Below, in pieces: positions 8,373 through 17,951 of a stretch of DNA of 56,384 bases. The first letter of the stretch is position 1. Every line of letters begins with the position of its first letter. The notes below the pieces were generated by a model. That model saw only the letters and a program-made list of their open reading frames with translations. It ran no database searches and was not told the origin of the DNA. Made by a program: the position numbers and the translations under genes. The DNA comes from Gemmatimonadota bacterium (GTDB lineage: Bacteria; 4572-55; J002), in assembly GCA_003697105.1 (NCBI GenBank), contig RFFQ01000169.1:1-56384 (forward strand), written 5' to 3'.

Positions 8373-10811
8373 ATGGCAACACGAAAAAGCAGATCACGGG
8401 TATTAAAACTCAAATCTATTACATTACGCTATGAAGATGTCATTCGAGATTACCGTTGTGCAATTAAGAGCCGGGAAGCCAGTCTGTTAGGGCGAAAAGA
8501 AGTCATGGGCGGTAAGGCAAAATTTGGTATTTTTGGTGATGGGAAAGAAGTCCCCCAACTTGCCGCCGCGCACTCCTTCCGCAAAGGGGATTTTCGGGCA
8601 GGCTATTACCGCGACCAAACGTTCATGTTGGCGTTGGGGGTGGTTTCATTCCATGAATATTTTGCCCAGTTGTACGCCCATGCGGATGTAAATGCCGAAC
8701 CGGCGACTGCCGGACGGTCTATGAATGCCCATTTTGCCACACGATTGCTCAATCCCGATGGGACTTGGAAGGAACTCACCGAAATGTATAATTCCGCTGC
8801 CGACCTCTCGCCGACGGGTTCCCAGATGCCCAAGTTGGTCGGTCTGGCGTATGCGTCCAAATTGTATCGCCATGTGCCGGAACTCAGCACCTTTACCCAA
8901 TTCTCCAAAAATGGAAATGAAATCGCATGGGGAATGATCGGTAATGCCTCTTGTGCGGAAGGCATGTTTTGGGAATCTATCAATGCGATTGGCGTCCTCA
9001 AGTCTCCGGCGATTATCTCTATTTGGGATGACCACTACGGAATTTCGGTGCGAAATGAGCATCAAGTTACCAAAGAGGATATTTACGAACTCCTCAAAGG
9101 ATTCCAATGCAAACGAAGCACTATCCCTTATGATGGATTCGAGATTTACACCGTCAAAGGATGGGATTATCCCAAATTGGTAGAAACGTATGCCAAAGTT
9201 GCCCAAGCCGTCCGTAAAGACCACCATCCCGCCATTATTCACGTGGACGAAATCACCCAACCGCAGGGGCACTCGACCTCCGGCAGCCATGAGCGGTACA
9301 AATCCCGTGAACGGCTGGAATGGGAAAAAGAATTTGATTGTATTAAAAAAATGCGAGAGTGGATGATCGATAAAGGCATCGCCACTCTTGAAGAATTGGA
9401 GCAATGGGAAGAGGAAGACCGTGCCGAGGTGCGCCGCATTCGAGATGAAGCGTGGGAAGCCTTTATCACCCCAATTCAGCAGGAAAAAAAGACGGTCATC
9501 GACCTGTTTGACCAGATCGCGGCAGAATCGACTACCAAACCCGCCTTGGAACCCATCAAAACCACATTAGATAAAGTACCTGTATTGGGGCGTAAGCATT
9601 TGATGTCTGCGATTCAACAAGTGCTAATTGCCACCCGGCAGGAACCCCATCTGCCGGCACGGCAACGCCTCATTGACTGGAAACGCCAACAAGATGTTCT
9701 CAATACGGATCGCTATAGCTCACATCTTTACAGCGAATCGGAACGTTCCGCACTGAAAATTCCTGAAGTTAAGCCGGTCTATTCCGAAAAGTCGAAAATG
9801 AAAAACGGCTTTGAAATTCTCAATATCTGTTTTGATAAGATGTTGGAGCGTCATGATCGTCTGATTGCCTTTGGGGAAGATGTGGGCGAGTTGGGAGGTG
9901 TCAATCAGGGATTTCGGGGATTGCAAGATAAATATGGATTGTTGCGCGTCTCAGATACCGGTATCCGGGAATGCACCATTATCGGGCAGGCAATTGGGAT
10001 GGCGATGCGCGGCTTACGCCCTCTGGCAGAAATTCAATATCTGGATTACATTTTGTATGGCTTACAATTGATGTCCGATGACCTGGCGACGTTACATTGG
10101 CGCACCAAGGGTGGCCAAAAAGCACCCGTCATCATCCGCACGCGAGGGCACCGGCTGGAAGGAATTTGGCATGCGGGCTCACCCTTAGCGGGAATTCTGA
10201 ACCTAGTACGTGGAATACATGTCCTTGTCCCCCGTAATATGGTGCAAGCCGCCGGATTTTATAACACCTTGCTAGCATCCGATGACCCGGGTCTGGTGAT
10301 TGAGGTGCTCAATGGGTATCGATTAAAAGAACGCCTGCCCGATAATATCGGTGAATTCACTTTGCCGTTAGGTGTCCCTGAAGTGCTACGGCAGGGTACA
10401 GATGTCACCCTGGTGACGTATGGCGCCTGTTGCCGGTTAGCATTGGAAGCCGCAGAACGGTTGGCACAAGTGGATATCGAGGTCGAAGTGATTGATGTGC
10501 AAAGTCTGCTACCGTTTGATCTCAAGGGAATCATCGTGGAATCTCTGAAAAAAACCAACCGGATCCTCTTTTTGGATGAAGATGTCCCGGGCGGGACAAC
10601 GGCGTATATGATGCAGGAAGTTCTGGAAAAACAGGATGGGTATCACTGGCTAGATTCCAAGCCACGTACTCTTCCGGCAAAGCCGCACCGCCCGGCGTAT
10701 GGCTCCGATGGTGATTATTTCTCCAAACCGAACGTAGAAGATATTTTCCGGGAAATCTACCAGATGATGCACGAGTTTTCGCCGGCAGATTACCCCCTAT
10801 TTTTGGACTAA
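8373..10811 (+). CDS. Fused 2-oxoacid dehydrogenase E1 (alpha plus beta in one chain)
   Basis: This is a thiamine diphosphate-dependent E1 in which the alpha part (residues ~1-400) and beta part (~460-812) form one 812-residue chain. The alpha half has AWGMIGNASCAEGMFWESIN at the ThDP-binding GDG-type position and WDDHYGISV after it. The beta half has the catalytic GEDVGELGGVNQGF, GIRECTIIGQAIGMAMRG and RGHRLEGIWHAGSP. It would decarboxylate a 2-oxoacid and pass the acyl group to an E2 lipoyl protein. Branched-chain (2-oxoisovalerate) substrates are most likely from its similarity to fused E1s of Bacteroidetes-type bacteria, but pyruvate cannot be excluded. No E2 or E3 gene is in the window. 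The start has a strong GGAG/GGAGG ribosome site. Confidence 0.88.
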   Translation: MATRKSRSRVLKLKSITLRYEDVIRDYRCAIKSREASLLGRKEVMGGKAKFGIFGDGKEVPQLAAAHSFRKGDFRAGYYRDQTFMLALGVVSFHEYFAQLYAHADVNAEPATAGRSMNAHFATRLLNPDGTWKELTEMYNSAADLSPTGSQMPKLVGLAYASKLYRHVPELSTFTQFSKNGNEIAWGMIGNASCAEGMFWESINAIGVLKSPAIISIWDDHYGISVRNEHQVTKEDIYELLKGFQCKRSTIPYDGFEIYTVKGWDYPKLVETYAKVAQAVRKDHHPAIIHVDEITQPQGHSTSGSHERYKSRERLEWEKEFDCIKKMREWMIDKGIATLEELEQWEEEDRAEVRRIRDEAWEAFITPIQQEKKTVIDLFDQIAAESTTKPALEPIKTTLDKVPVLGRKHLMSAIQQVLIATRQEPHLPARQRLIDWKRQQDVLNTDRYSSHLYSESERSALKIPEVKPVYSEKSKMKNGFEILNICFDKMLERHDRLIAFGEDVGELGGVNQGFRGLQDKYGLLRVSDTGIRECTIIGQAIGMAMRGLRPLAEIQYLDYILYGLQLMSDDLATLHWRTKGGQKAPVIIRTRGHRLEGIWHAGSPLAGILNLVRGIHVLVPRNMVQAAGFYNTLLASDDPGLVIEVLNGYRLKERLPDNIGEFTLPLGVPEVLRQGTDVTLVTYGACCRLALEAAERLAQVDIEVEVIDVQSLLPFDLKGIIVESLKKTNRILFLDEDVPGGTTAYMMQEVLEKQDGYHWLDSKPRTLPAKPHRPAYGSDGDYFSKPNVEDIFREIYQMMHEFSPADYPLFLD

Positions 10812-10902
10812 TTGCCCCTGAGGAACGATTCGGTTTCGCGAGTCTCAAACATCTCAGTATTATGTTTAACCCTAAAACCCTAAATATTTATGGAGGTTTA
10901 CA

Positions 10903-11640
10903 ATGAAGTACATTTTACGTACCATCCCCCTAATAATCGTACTGGTATTTACCCTCGGTGCAAAACACGATCAATTGATTAAAGATATGGTCAAATTTGA
11001 CAAAGCCTATGTCCCTGCACTGGTTTTTACCAATCAAAACAATGTTGCAAGTGCTAAAAAAGCAATGCACGCCTTGCAAACAGCGTGGCAGTCTTTCAAA
11101 TCCACTTACTACACTTATACTATCAATGATCCGTTGTGGCAGACCAATTTGGACGAGATTGAATTGCGGTTGAACAAAGCCCAAGAGATGATCGACGGCG
11201 GAAATCTGACCGTCGCCCATAATATGCTGGAAGCCGTGCGCTGGTCATTCCAGCAGTTGCGCGCGCGGAACCAGATCGATTATCTGATGGACGATTTCAC
11301 GATGTACCACGATTATATGACCCAAATGGCGACCTTGGGTGCCAAAAGTGACCTTAGCGATACCGATTTAGCAGATTTGGAAAACGGGTTGTTCCCCCAA
11401 GCGGATCAATTATGGCAGAAAATCGAAGACCGGACTCAAGATGCGAAACAATTTGGGATGAGTAGCGACGAGTTTGTCCAATTTGAAAATCTGATAAAAA
11501 CACAACGTGCCAGTTTAGACCAACTGCAACAGGCGATAAAAAATAAAAATAAAGCCCAAATCAAAACGGCTACCCAGCAACTAAAACCAAATTTTGCAAA
11601 ATTATTTATGCTGTTTGGCAACTTTGATGGCTTGCAATAA
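10903..11640 (+). CDS. Exported helical protein of unknown function
   Basis: I do not recognise this 245-residue protein. It starts with a signal peptide (MKYILRTIPLIIVLVFTLGA, then KHDQL), is predicted almost wholly helical by its composition, and contains two similar helical stretches (AHNMLEAVRWSFQQLRARN and IKTATQQLKPNFAKLFMLFG). This suggests a periplasmic helical bundle of the cytochrome c'/b562 shape, but there is no CxxCH haem motif. The TATGGAGGTTTACA leader gives a good ribosome site. It lies between the fused E1 and fumC on the same strand with gaps of ~90 and 38 bp and may be co-transcribed with fumC. Confidence 0.75.
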   Translation: MKYILRTIPLIIVLVFTLGAKHDQLIKDMVKFDKAYVPALVFTNQNNVASAKKAMHALQTAWQSFKSTYYTYTINDPLWQTNLDEIELRLNKAQEMIDGGNLTVAHNMLEAVRWSFQQLRARNQIDYLMDDFTMYHDYMTQMATLGAKSDLSDTDLADLENGLFPQADQLWQKIEDRTQDAKQFGMSSDEFVQFENLIKTQRASLDQLQQAIKNKNKAQIKTATQQLKPNFAKLFMLFGNFDGLQ

Positions 11641-11678
11641 ATTTTTAATTTTTAATTTCTCATTCTGGAGGAGGACTT

Positions 11679-13070
11679 ATGGATTATCGGATTGAAACGG
11701 ATACAATGGGTGAGGTAAAAGTCCCGAAAGACAAATACTACGGGGCTCAAACCGCCCGCTCGTTGATGAATTTTAAGATTGGGAATGACCATTTCCCGCG
11801 GGAAATGATCCGGGCGCTTGGTATTTTGAAGAAAGCCGCGGCGCTAACAAATAACGAACTGGGTACGCTCCCGGATGACAAAGCAACCTTGATCATTCAA
11901 GCGGCGGAAGAAGTAATCGAGGGAAAATTAGATGAACATTTTCCATTGGTCGTCTGGCAGACCGGTTCCGGTACGCAAACCAACATGAATACTAACGAAG
12001 TCATCGCGAATCGTGCCATTGAACTTGCTGGTGGTGAATTAGGTAGTAAAACACCCATCCATCCCAACGATGATGTCAATAAGGCACAATCCTCCAATGA
12101 TACGTTTCCCACCGCAATGCATATCGCCGCTGCAGAACAAATCCACCACTATCTGATTCCACGTGTACAAAAGTTGCGTGATACACTTCATGATAAGGCA
12201 GAAGCCTTTAACGATATTGTCAAAATTGGGCGAACCCACCTGATGGATGCCGTACCCCTGACGTTGGGGCAGGAATTTTCAGGGTACGTTCAACAGTTGG
12301 ATAATGCCATTTATCGCCTTAAATTTGCCCTCGATGGATTATATGACCTCGCTTTGGGGGGTACTGCCGTTGGAACCGGCTTAAATACCCACCCCGAATT
12401 TGCGGAGAAAGCCGCCGCGCATATAGCGAAAATTACAGGTTTGCCGTTCCGTTCCGCACCCAACAAATTTGAAGCCCTCGCGGCGCACGACGCCATCGTT
12501 TTTGCGAGCGGGGCACTAAAAACCCTTGCCGCTGCCATGATGAAAATTGCCAATGATGTCCGCTGGTTGGCATCCGGTCCTCGCTGTGGGTTGGGCGAAT
12601 TGATCATCCCTGCCAATGAACCGGGCAGTTCCATCATGCCGGGTAAAGTCAACCCAACCCAATCCGAAGCCGTGACAATGGTCTGTGCCCAGGTGATGGG
12701 TAATGATGCCGCTATCAATATCGCCGGTGCCTCCGGAAATTTTGAGCTGAATGTCTTCAAGCCAGTGATGATCTTCAATCTGCTCAATTCGGTGCGGTTA
12801 CTCGCGGATGCGTGCGAGTCGTTCAATGACCATTGTGCTGTGGGTATTGAACCTAATCGGGAAAAAATCGACTACTTTTTAAATAACTCGCTGATGCTGG
12901 TTACGGCACTCAACCCCCATATCGGTTATGATAACGCGGCAAAGATCGCTAAAAAAGCCCATGCTGACGGCTCCACATTGAAAGAAGCCGCCATTGAATT
13001 GGGTATTTTGACCGCCGAGCAGTTTGATGAATGGGTTCAGCCGGCAGAAATGACCCACCCTAAAAAATAA
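11679..13070 (+). CDS. fumC: Fumarate hydratase, class II
   Basis: Class II fumarase interconverts fumarate and malate in the citric acid cycle. The 463-residue length is typical. Diagnostic segments are [12 protein letters not shown]-like at the start ([22 protein letters not shown], shortened here), [56 protein letters not shown] and the superfamily signature [17 protein letters not shown] with the catalytic Ser loop. The start follows a strong CTGGAGGAGGACTT site. A good terminator follows the stop codon. Argininosuccinate lyase, adenylosuccinate lyase and aspartase are excluded by these motifs. Confidence 0.96.
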   Translation: MDYRIETDTMGEVKVPKDKYYGAQTARSLMNFKIGNDHFPREMIRALGILKKAAALTNNELGTLPDDKATLIIQAAEEVIEGKLDEHFPLVVWQTGSGTQTNMNTNEVIANRAIELAGGELGSKTPIHPNDDVNKAQSSNDTFPTAMHIAAAEQIHHYLIPRVQKLRDTLHDKAEAFNDIVKIGRTHLMDAVPLTLGQEFSGYVQQLDNAIYRLKFALDGLYDLALGGTAVGTGLNTHPEFAEKAAAHIAKITGLPFRSAPNKFEALAAHDAIVFASGALKTLAAAMMKIANDVRWLASGPRCGLGELIIPANEPGSSIMPGKVNPTQSEAVTMVCAQVMGNDAAINIAGASGNFELNVFKPVMIFNLLNSVRLLADACESFNDHCAVGIEPNREKIDYFLNNSLMLVTALNPHIGYDNAAKIAKKAHADGSTLKEAAIELGILTAEQFDEWVQPAEMTHPKK

Positions 13071-13090
13071 CACCCATACATCCGAGCACA

Positions 13091-13126
13091 AAAAAGCCCG
13101 CATCTGGTAAAGATGCGGGCTTTTCT
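13091..13126. terminator. Bidirectional intrinsic terminator between fumC and the facing gene
   Basis: An 11-bp G+C-rich stem (AGCCCGCATCT / AGATGCGGGCT, 13095-13105 with 13111-13121) is flanked by an A-run upstream and TTTTCT downstream. It can therefore end transcription from fumC (plus) and from the secreted-protein gene (minus). Confidence 0.92.
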
Positions 13127-13148
13127 AATGGTAGAGGGATCAAAACCG

Positions 13149-14762
13149 TTAGCGGAGTAGCATCATTGTTTTGGAGCGCGCGTGATGAGGGGTTTCCAAA
13201 CGGTAAATGTACAATCCGCTACTCATTGCTTGCCCCTGTGAATTTGTCCCATCCCAGATAAGGTGGTATGATCCTGCTGGTTGGTTCGATAACGTCCATT
13301 GCCGCACCAATCGTCCCGCAATATCATAAATGGTGAGCGACACTTCACCCGCCTGCGCTATATCATATTGAATCGTCGTCTTGGGGTTGAACGGATTGGG
13401 TACATTTTGATATAAAATCACCTGTGACGGAACGGTCAGCGAGGCGATCTCAGGTTCAACAGCGACGATATCTGTTTCCTGTCGGGTGATGGTCAAAATG
13501 ATGGGGTTGAGCAGATTTTCCATGTACATTTCTGCCACCGCCGGACTTTGATTTGCCGGAAGAGCGTAAAACTGTGTTCCTAAGCCAAACGTACCTGTAC
13601 CAAATTGGGAGACCTGAATACCGGTATCCCCGTAGGACGCACCATCCCCGGTATCAACACTGCCATCACCGGTGCCACCGTTGGCGTTATCATAATAGTA
13701 AAAATCAACGTTGCCCAGACCGGAATCAAACTGGAACAACTGCATCAATGAACCCTGATTACTACTGCCCAAGGCATAACCGGAGCCGTCTGGAATATCC
13801 ACTTCAGGGTCATCGGGTTCACCATCAATCAACACCGAATCCGCGTGACTGGATAGATGCATCCAACTGCCAATCTGATTTTCGTTAAAATCGACCGAGA
13901 CCCGCAGATGTTCCAATCCGATCTCCGCCGGATCGACATCAATGGCATCATCTGCTTGACCGAGATATCGCTCATAGATGATAAACTCCATATCAAACTC
14001 CATCGGGAAGTCGTCGGCAATTTCGATCTGACCTTGTGCCTGACGGATTACGCGGATCGGACCATCCACGACCTGGATTGAGGTTACTTCGATTTGGTCT
14101 TCGGTGACTTCATACTCAAACGGGGGAAAGGGGGGCGGCAGGATGGCAATCGCACCCCTCATGCGAAACTTGACCCGGTCAATCATGTCCGTGCCGGTAC
14201 CCCCACCCGCTTCGGTGATCGCTAAATCTTCCAGCGTGGGACCATTGGCAAAGCCGATGGTAAGATATTCACTAGAAAAGACATCGGTACCGGCATCATA
14301 GCTAACATAATCTTCGGTAAATTCGATCTCCAATGTTTCAGAGCGATAAAGATAGACCCACCCTGCTTCATCTGGGTGAGCACCATCCGTAACTTGTATC
14401 TCAAAACGTGGGTTATCCAAGGCACCTTGTTCCATCAACCAGCGGTCTTCAGGGGCTCGATCACCGGCATCTTTTGCCATAAACACTAATTCATCATTCG
14501 GGTCAACCAACCCGTTATCGGGGTCAAAATACGACCCAGTGGAATCACTCACTTCATCATATTGGAACGGTATTTGATGCCAGGTACTATCAGAATTGTC
14601 AAATCGATAGAGGAAAAACTCATCGGCCGGAGCATCGTAAATTTCGGTAAAACTCTCCATCCAGAGCACAATTGGCTCAAATTCCCGGTCTAGTTGATTT
14701 TCTTGTGCTAAAAGGGGGGATACTGCCCATAACAACCCCCAAACCAAGATAAAACGTTTCAT
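13149..14762 (-). CDS. Secreted protein with FlgD-like (T9SS-type) C-terminal sorting domain
   Basis: A signal peptide (MKRFILVWGLLWAVSPLLAQ) is followed by a ~440-residue beta-rich region of unknown function, rich in Asp/Gly and acidic. The last ~85 residues contain NVPNPFNPKTTIQYDI, LTIYDIAGRLVRQW and SGLYIYRLET, the FlgD/T9SS type A sorting-domain pattern. It is thus probably exported across the outer membrane and attached to the cell surface or released. I chose the ATG at 14762 because a GGAGG site lies 5 nt upstream and the signal peptide starts there. The preceding gene (PIG-L/GT2) ends 62 bp upstream on the same strand. Confidence 0.85.
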   Translation of the reverse strand: MKRFILVWGLLWAVSPLLAQENQLDREFEPIVLWMESFTEIYDAPADEFFLYRFDNSDSTWHQIPFQYDEVSDSTGSYFDPDNGLVDPNDELVFMAKDAGDRAPEDRWLMEQGALDNPRFEIQVTDGAHPDEAGWVYLYRSETLEIEFTEDYVSYDAGTDVFSSEYLTIGFANGPTLEDLAITEAGGGTGTDMIDRVKFRMRGAIAILPPPFPPFEYEVTEDQIEVTSIQVVDGPIRVIRQAQGQIEIADDFPMEFDMEFIIYERYLGQADDAIDVDPAEIGLEHLRVSVDFNENQIGSWMHLSSHADSVLIDGEPDDPEVDIPDGSGYALGSSNQGSLMQLFQFDSGLGNVDFYYYDNANGGTGDGSVDTGDGASYGDTGIQVSQFGTGTFGLGTQFYALPANQSPAVAEMYMENLLNPIILTITRQETDIVAVEPEIASLTVPSQVILYQNVPNPFNPKTTIQYDIAQAGEVSLTIYDIAGRLVRQWTLSNQPAGSYHLIWDGTNSQGQAMSSGLYIYRLETPHHARSKTMMLLR

Positions 14763-14824
14763 TTTGCCTCCTGTGGGTGAAAGGTGTTGGTGAGAATGGA
14801 TGGTATATACGGGATTTTGGAACC

Positions 14825-16486
14825 TTACTTCCATAAATCCCGAAAGAATTGGTATATTTTAAACGGCAATGTTCGGCGTACGCGAATGGCAAAATCTTCT
14901 AGTGTTTGGGCATGGTCACGTAAGGCACTCACTTGTTGCTCAAGCTCCTCAATGCGGCTCTCATAGCGGCGGATTTTAGCCTGAATTTGGCGCTGGTAAG
15001 CGACATGATCCATCCCAGTAATCAGATGGCGATGTTTTTCAAACGCATACCCCAACCAATAATCTCGTTTGGGCGAATTATCGTGCGCATACGCACCTTG
15101 TCGATCTGTGAAGATACGATATTCGGATGTGACGACTCGCAGGTGTTGAAAATCAAATTTACGCGAAACCCGCACCCAAAAATCCCAGTCGTCATAGATG
15201 TCAATATCTTCAGAAAAATTAGGCACATGTTGCAAAATTACGTTGGAAAACATAACACACATGATGGGTGTCAGATTTTCAAATAGCATCGCCGAGCGGT
15301 CAAAATCGTTGCTGAAAATCACTTTTTTTTCTTTAAGCCGGTAATCCCCGGATTCTGTATCCCGCTCGTAAAAGGCACAGCAGGTGTCCGTGTAAGCAAC
15401 TTCGAGATCATGGTGTTCCAAAAAATCGACCAAAATTTCGCAATGCTCCGGGTACAACAGGTCATCATCATCTAAAAACATAAGATATTTACCCCTGGCA
15501 TGTTTCAGCCCACTGGAAGCCGCCTTTGCCTCGCCACCGCTTTTTTCGTGCGTGACCAAACGTATCTCCAGAGCGGGACGAAACGTTTCCAGAAGATCGT
15601 CAATAGGGTTACCACCGTCATTGACAATAACCACCTCGATCTGAGAGTAAGTCTGATTGACAATGCTTTGCAGCGCTTCTGCCAATAAATGAGGGCGATT
15701 TTTGGTACGGACGATGATCGACACTTGAGGACCTGTTTTAACCTTGTGAATCACATCCACCTGTTGTTGTTGCAAATAGACCTGCGCCAACGAGGGATAA
15801 TGATCCATGGCGGTATTCACTGCCCAAAACGCTTCCGCATAGCGGTATTTATCCTGAATTAAGCTGAGAGTGCGATATTCGTTCAATCCCAAAATCCGTT
15901 CATAATGATTTTCAGCCAATTGGCTCGGAAAGGCTTGTAACGCTCGTTTTTTCCGGTCAATTACAGACGTGATATCAATCAGGGTGTTGGGTCGGATAGG
16001 CGTCAAGGTTTCATAGAACCAGATGTGAACCGGGAAGCTCAGTTGGGAGGCCGTTTCCCAAACCAGATGGGCTGTTGTTCGGTGATCCGGATGGATTTCG
16101 GTTGGAGCGGGACAGAGTACCAATTGGGGTTGGAAGGTATAAAAGCATTCCAAACAGCGTTCGATCAATTCGGTGGTGATATGTAAAGATTCGCACCGGT
16201 AGTCCCAAAATTCCACATCGGTTGTACCCAGAATTTGTGCCGCCGCCCGGAGTTCATTCTGCCGTATCTGCACATACTCTTGGGGGTCATATCGCTTGGA
16301 GAAATCTCCGGTACGACCATCGGTCACATTGATGATTTTCACCGGATTACCGGCTTGGGTCAGCAAGGTAATGGTACCCCCACAGCCAATTGTTTCGTCA
16401 TCGGCGTGGGGGGCAAAAACCAATACCCGTTGACCCACCGGAATTTTGGTCACTTCAAACGCAATAATATCCCGTTCCTTAATCAT
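14825..16486 (-). CDS. Fusion of PIG-L deacetylase and family 2 glycosyltransferase
   Basis: Residues ~15-235 form a PIG-L/LmbE-type zinc deacetylase. VLVFAPHADDETIGCGGT carries the HxDDE metal site, and CPAPTEIHPDHRTTAHL supplies the second His cluster. Residues ~248-490 form a GT-A family 2 glycosyltransferase (VSIIVRTKNRPHLLAEALQS, EVVIVNDGG, FLDDDDLLYPEH). The C-terminal ~60 residues are a predicted coiled coil (RIEELEQQVSALRDHAQTLE) with a basic tail. One chain could deacetylate an N-acetylhexosamine-containing substrate and transfer a sugar. No transmembrane segments are seen. It is last in the ATP-grasp/RAMP operon, 43 bp after the Cmr5-like gene, with no obvious ribosome site of its own. 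Its functional link to the RAMP genes is unknown. Confidence 0.9.
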   Translation of the reverse strand: MIKERDIIAFEVTKIPVGQRVLVFAPHADDETIGCGGTITLLTQAGNPVKIINVTDGRTGDFSKRYDPQEYVQIRQNELRAAAQILGTTDVEFWDYRCESLHITTELIERCLECFYTFQPQLVLCPAPTEIHPDHRTTAHLVWETASQLSFPVHIWFYETLTPIRPNTLIDITSVIDRKKRALQAFPSQLAENHYERILGLNEYRTLSLIQDKYRYAEAFWAVNTAMDHYPSLAQVYLQQQQVDVIHKVKTGPQVSIIVRTKNRPHLLAEALQSIVNQTYSQIEVVIVNDGGNPIDDLLETFRPALEIRLVTHEKSGGEAKAASSGLKHARGKYLMFLDDDDLLYPEHCEILVDFLEHHDLEVAYTDTCCAFYERDTESGDYRLKEKKVIFSNDFDRSAMLFENLTPIMCVMFSNVILQHVPNFSEDIDIYDDWDFWVRVSRKFDFQHLRVVTSEYRIFTDRQGAYAHDNSPKRDYWLGYAFEKHRHLITGMDHVAYQRQIQAKIRRYESRIEELEQQVSALRDHAQTLEDFAIRVRRTLPFKIYQFFRDLWK

Positions 16487-16529
16487 GATTCATTTATTTG
16501 AGGAAGGCAAAAGGGGGTCTGGTTCTGGG

Positions 16530-16958
16530 TTATAACGCTTTGGCATGATAGCGGGCATAGATCAAGGTTCGACCCAGCAACTCTTTGGCAAACAAAAGGG
16601 TATCCAAATCTTCCGAGAGCGCTTTGCCAATGTCCAACAACTGTTTTGCCCTACCTAAATTTAGATTCATTGGTTCCAGGCGCAAAAGTGCATCACTATT
16701 GGGTTGGCCGAGCAAGAGTTCATCCATACGAGCCGCTGTTTCGCGTTCGGCGCGTGTTCCGTTATGCTTTTTCCAGACCACAAACGTAATAAAGGCATAC
16801 ACCCCGTTCTGCTGTAAGACACCCAGAGCTTTGGTGATCACGTTTTCCACATCTCCCCCTCGAAAGCGGTACTTTTGCATGGCGGGTTTGAGACCATCAG
16901 CCAGACGTTGGGCATAATCCACGCAGTAAAAATCCAGATTTTCAATAGTTGTGTTCAT
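16530..16958 (-). CDS. Cmr5-like small subunit (Cas11) of a type III RAMP module
   Basis: This is a 142-residue all-helical protein. The pattern VITKALGVLQQNGVYAFITFVVWKK, shortened to its core LQQNGVYAFITFV, resembles the Cmr5 helix that has VLQENGLYA-type sequence. The C-terminus (DTLLFAKELLGRTLIYARYH) fits the last Cmr5 helices. In Cmr complexes, Cmr5 lines the groove beside the Cmr4 backbone and contacts the target RNA. Position directly after a clear Cmr4 homologue (13-bp gap, AGAGGAAA ribosome site) supports the call. A Csm2-type small subunit is the alternative, as small subunits are hard to separate by eye. Confidence 0.75.
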   Translation of the reverse strand: MNTTIENLDFYCVDYAQRLADGLKPAMQKYRFRGGDVENVITKALGVLQQNGVYAFITFVVWKKHNGTRAERETAARMDELLLGQPNSDALLRLEPMNLNLGRAKQLLDIGKALSEDLDTLLFAKELLGRTLIYARYHAKAL

Positions 16959-16971
16959 GGTATTTCCTCTT

Positions 16972-17937
16972 TTAGGATTCCAGATTCAAAAATAGCGTGC
17001 GACCCATCCCCCGGGAAGTCATCCCTCCCAGACCGAGATATTCGGTTGCTCGCATTCCCTGTTCAACGTTTTTTTGAATCCATTGGTAGTCATATTCTAA
17101 TCGTTTCCCCCCAATCTCAAAATTACGCGGGTCTTTATAAATCGCTTGAAAATAGAAGATCGTCGTGCGGGGCACGGCCTCATAATTGAATAATGCACCT
17201 TTTTTGGCGGCACCAATGTGCGGGTCAATCGCCACCGACGTGCGAATTTCCATGTTGTTATTGACCACATGACCAAATAACTTATCGGTCACTAGGACGG
17301 TATGGCTCAGGAGTTCATCCGGTACACCATATTCTTTCAAGGCTGCCTGTCCTGAGGGTGTTAGCGGATGGTCCGTTGAAGTCACATTGAGCAGAATCCA
17401 CCCCAGATTGATCTTATCGTTTCGGACAGGGGTTTGAATGTGATTTCGCTCAGGGTTGATCTGAATGTGCAGTTGATCCGGTTGCAAGATATTGGCGTTA
17501 ACCAAGCTATTAAGTCCGTTGAGCGATACGACCCAGACCGGCCCATTCATGGAATGAACCGGAAAAAAGAGGATTTGTCCATCCATAAACTGTACCAAGC
17601 TGGTGAAGCCAATCTTCTCATCTTGGGTGAAACCGTAGGTGACACAAACAGGACAATCGGCTTGCCCACAATGGTCGGTGTGTTCTTCCCCTGTTTTGCC
17701 GGCACAACTGGCAAATTTACCTGGTTTGGTCTCCCGTAAGAATTTTTCCGGAAAGTACATGGCGGTGTAACTCCGGCACGTTCCGGCAAGAGTGGTTGCC
17801 GGAAATTTGGGTAAATTCGTATTGGGGTCCCGCACAACCGTATTATCCACAATTCCTAGTTCTTTGGTATGGGAGCCAATATGAATGGGATCGAGTGCCA
17901 TTGCAAAATACCATTTGGCAACATAGGGTGTTGTCAC
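16972..17937 (-). CDS. Cmr4-like Cas7 backbone RAMP protein
   Basis: The backbone subunit of a type III effector binds crRNA and cuts target RNA at 6-nt intervals. The N-terminus has the Cas7 hallmark (DPIHIGSHTKELGIVDN, VVRDPNTNLPKFPATTLAG, CR). Asp31 in GIVDN lies where the slicing aspartate of Csm3/Cmr4 sits. The Cmr4-typical motif QILFFPVHSMNGPVWVVS follows at ~121-138. A glycine-rich end is seen (YLGLGGMTSRGMGRTLF). Between these lies a Cys/His-rich insert with C78, H86, H89, C90, C95 and C98, a probable zinc site. The start is a GTG at 17937 with AAAGGACC upstream. The length (321) matches the family. Csm3 is the alternative, but the HSMNG region favours Cmr4. Confidence 0.88.
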   Translation of the reverse strand: MTTPYVAKWYFAMALDPIHIGSHTKELGIVDNTVVRDPNTNLPKFPATTLAGTCRSYTAMYFPEKFLRETKPGKFASCAGKTGEEHTDHCGQADCPVCVTYGFTQDEKIGFTSLVQFMDGQILFFPVHSMNGPVWVVSLNGLNSLVNANILQPDQLHIQINPERNHIQTPVRNDKINLGWILLNVTSTDHPLTPSGQAALKEYGVPDELLSHTVLVTDKLFGHVVNNNMEIRTSVAIDPHIGAAKKGALFNYEAVPRTTIFYFQAIYKDPRNFEIGGKRLEYDYQWIQKNVEQGMRATEYLGLGGMTSRGMGRTLFLNLES

Positions 17938-17951
17938 AGTTCAGGTCCTTT

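Noticed and set aside
8646-9404. 252-codon minus-strand frame inside the fused E1
   Set aside because: It is the antisense shadow of a well-supported gene, with no ribosome site and no recognisable domain.
12311-12826. 171-codon minus-strand frame inside fumC
   Set aside because: It is an antisense frame of a highly conserved gene.
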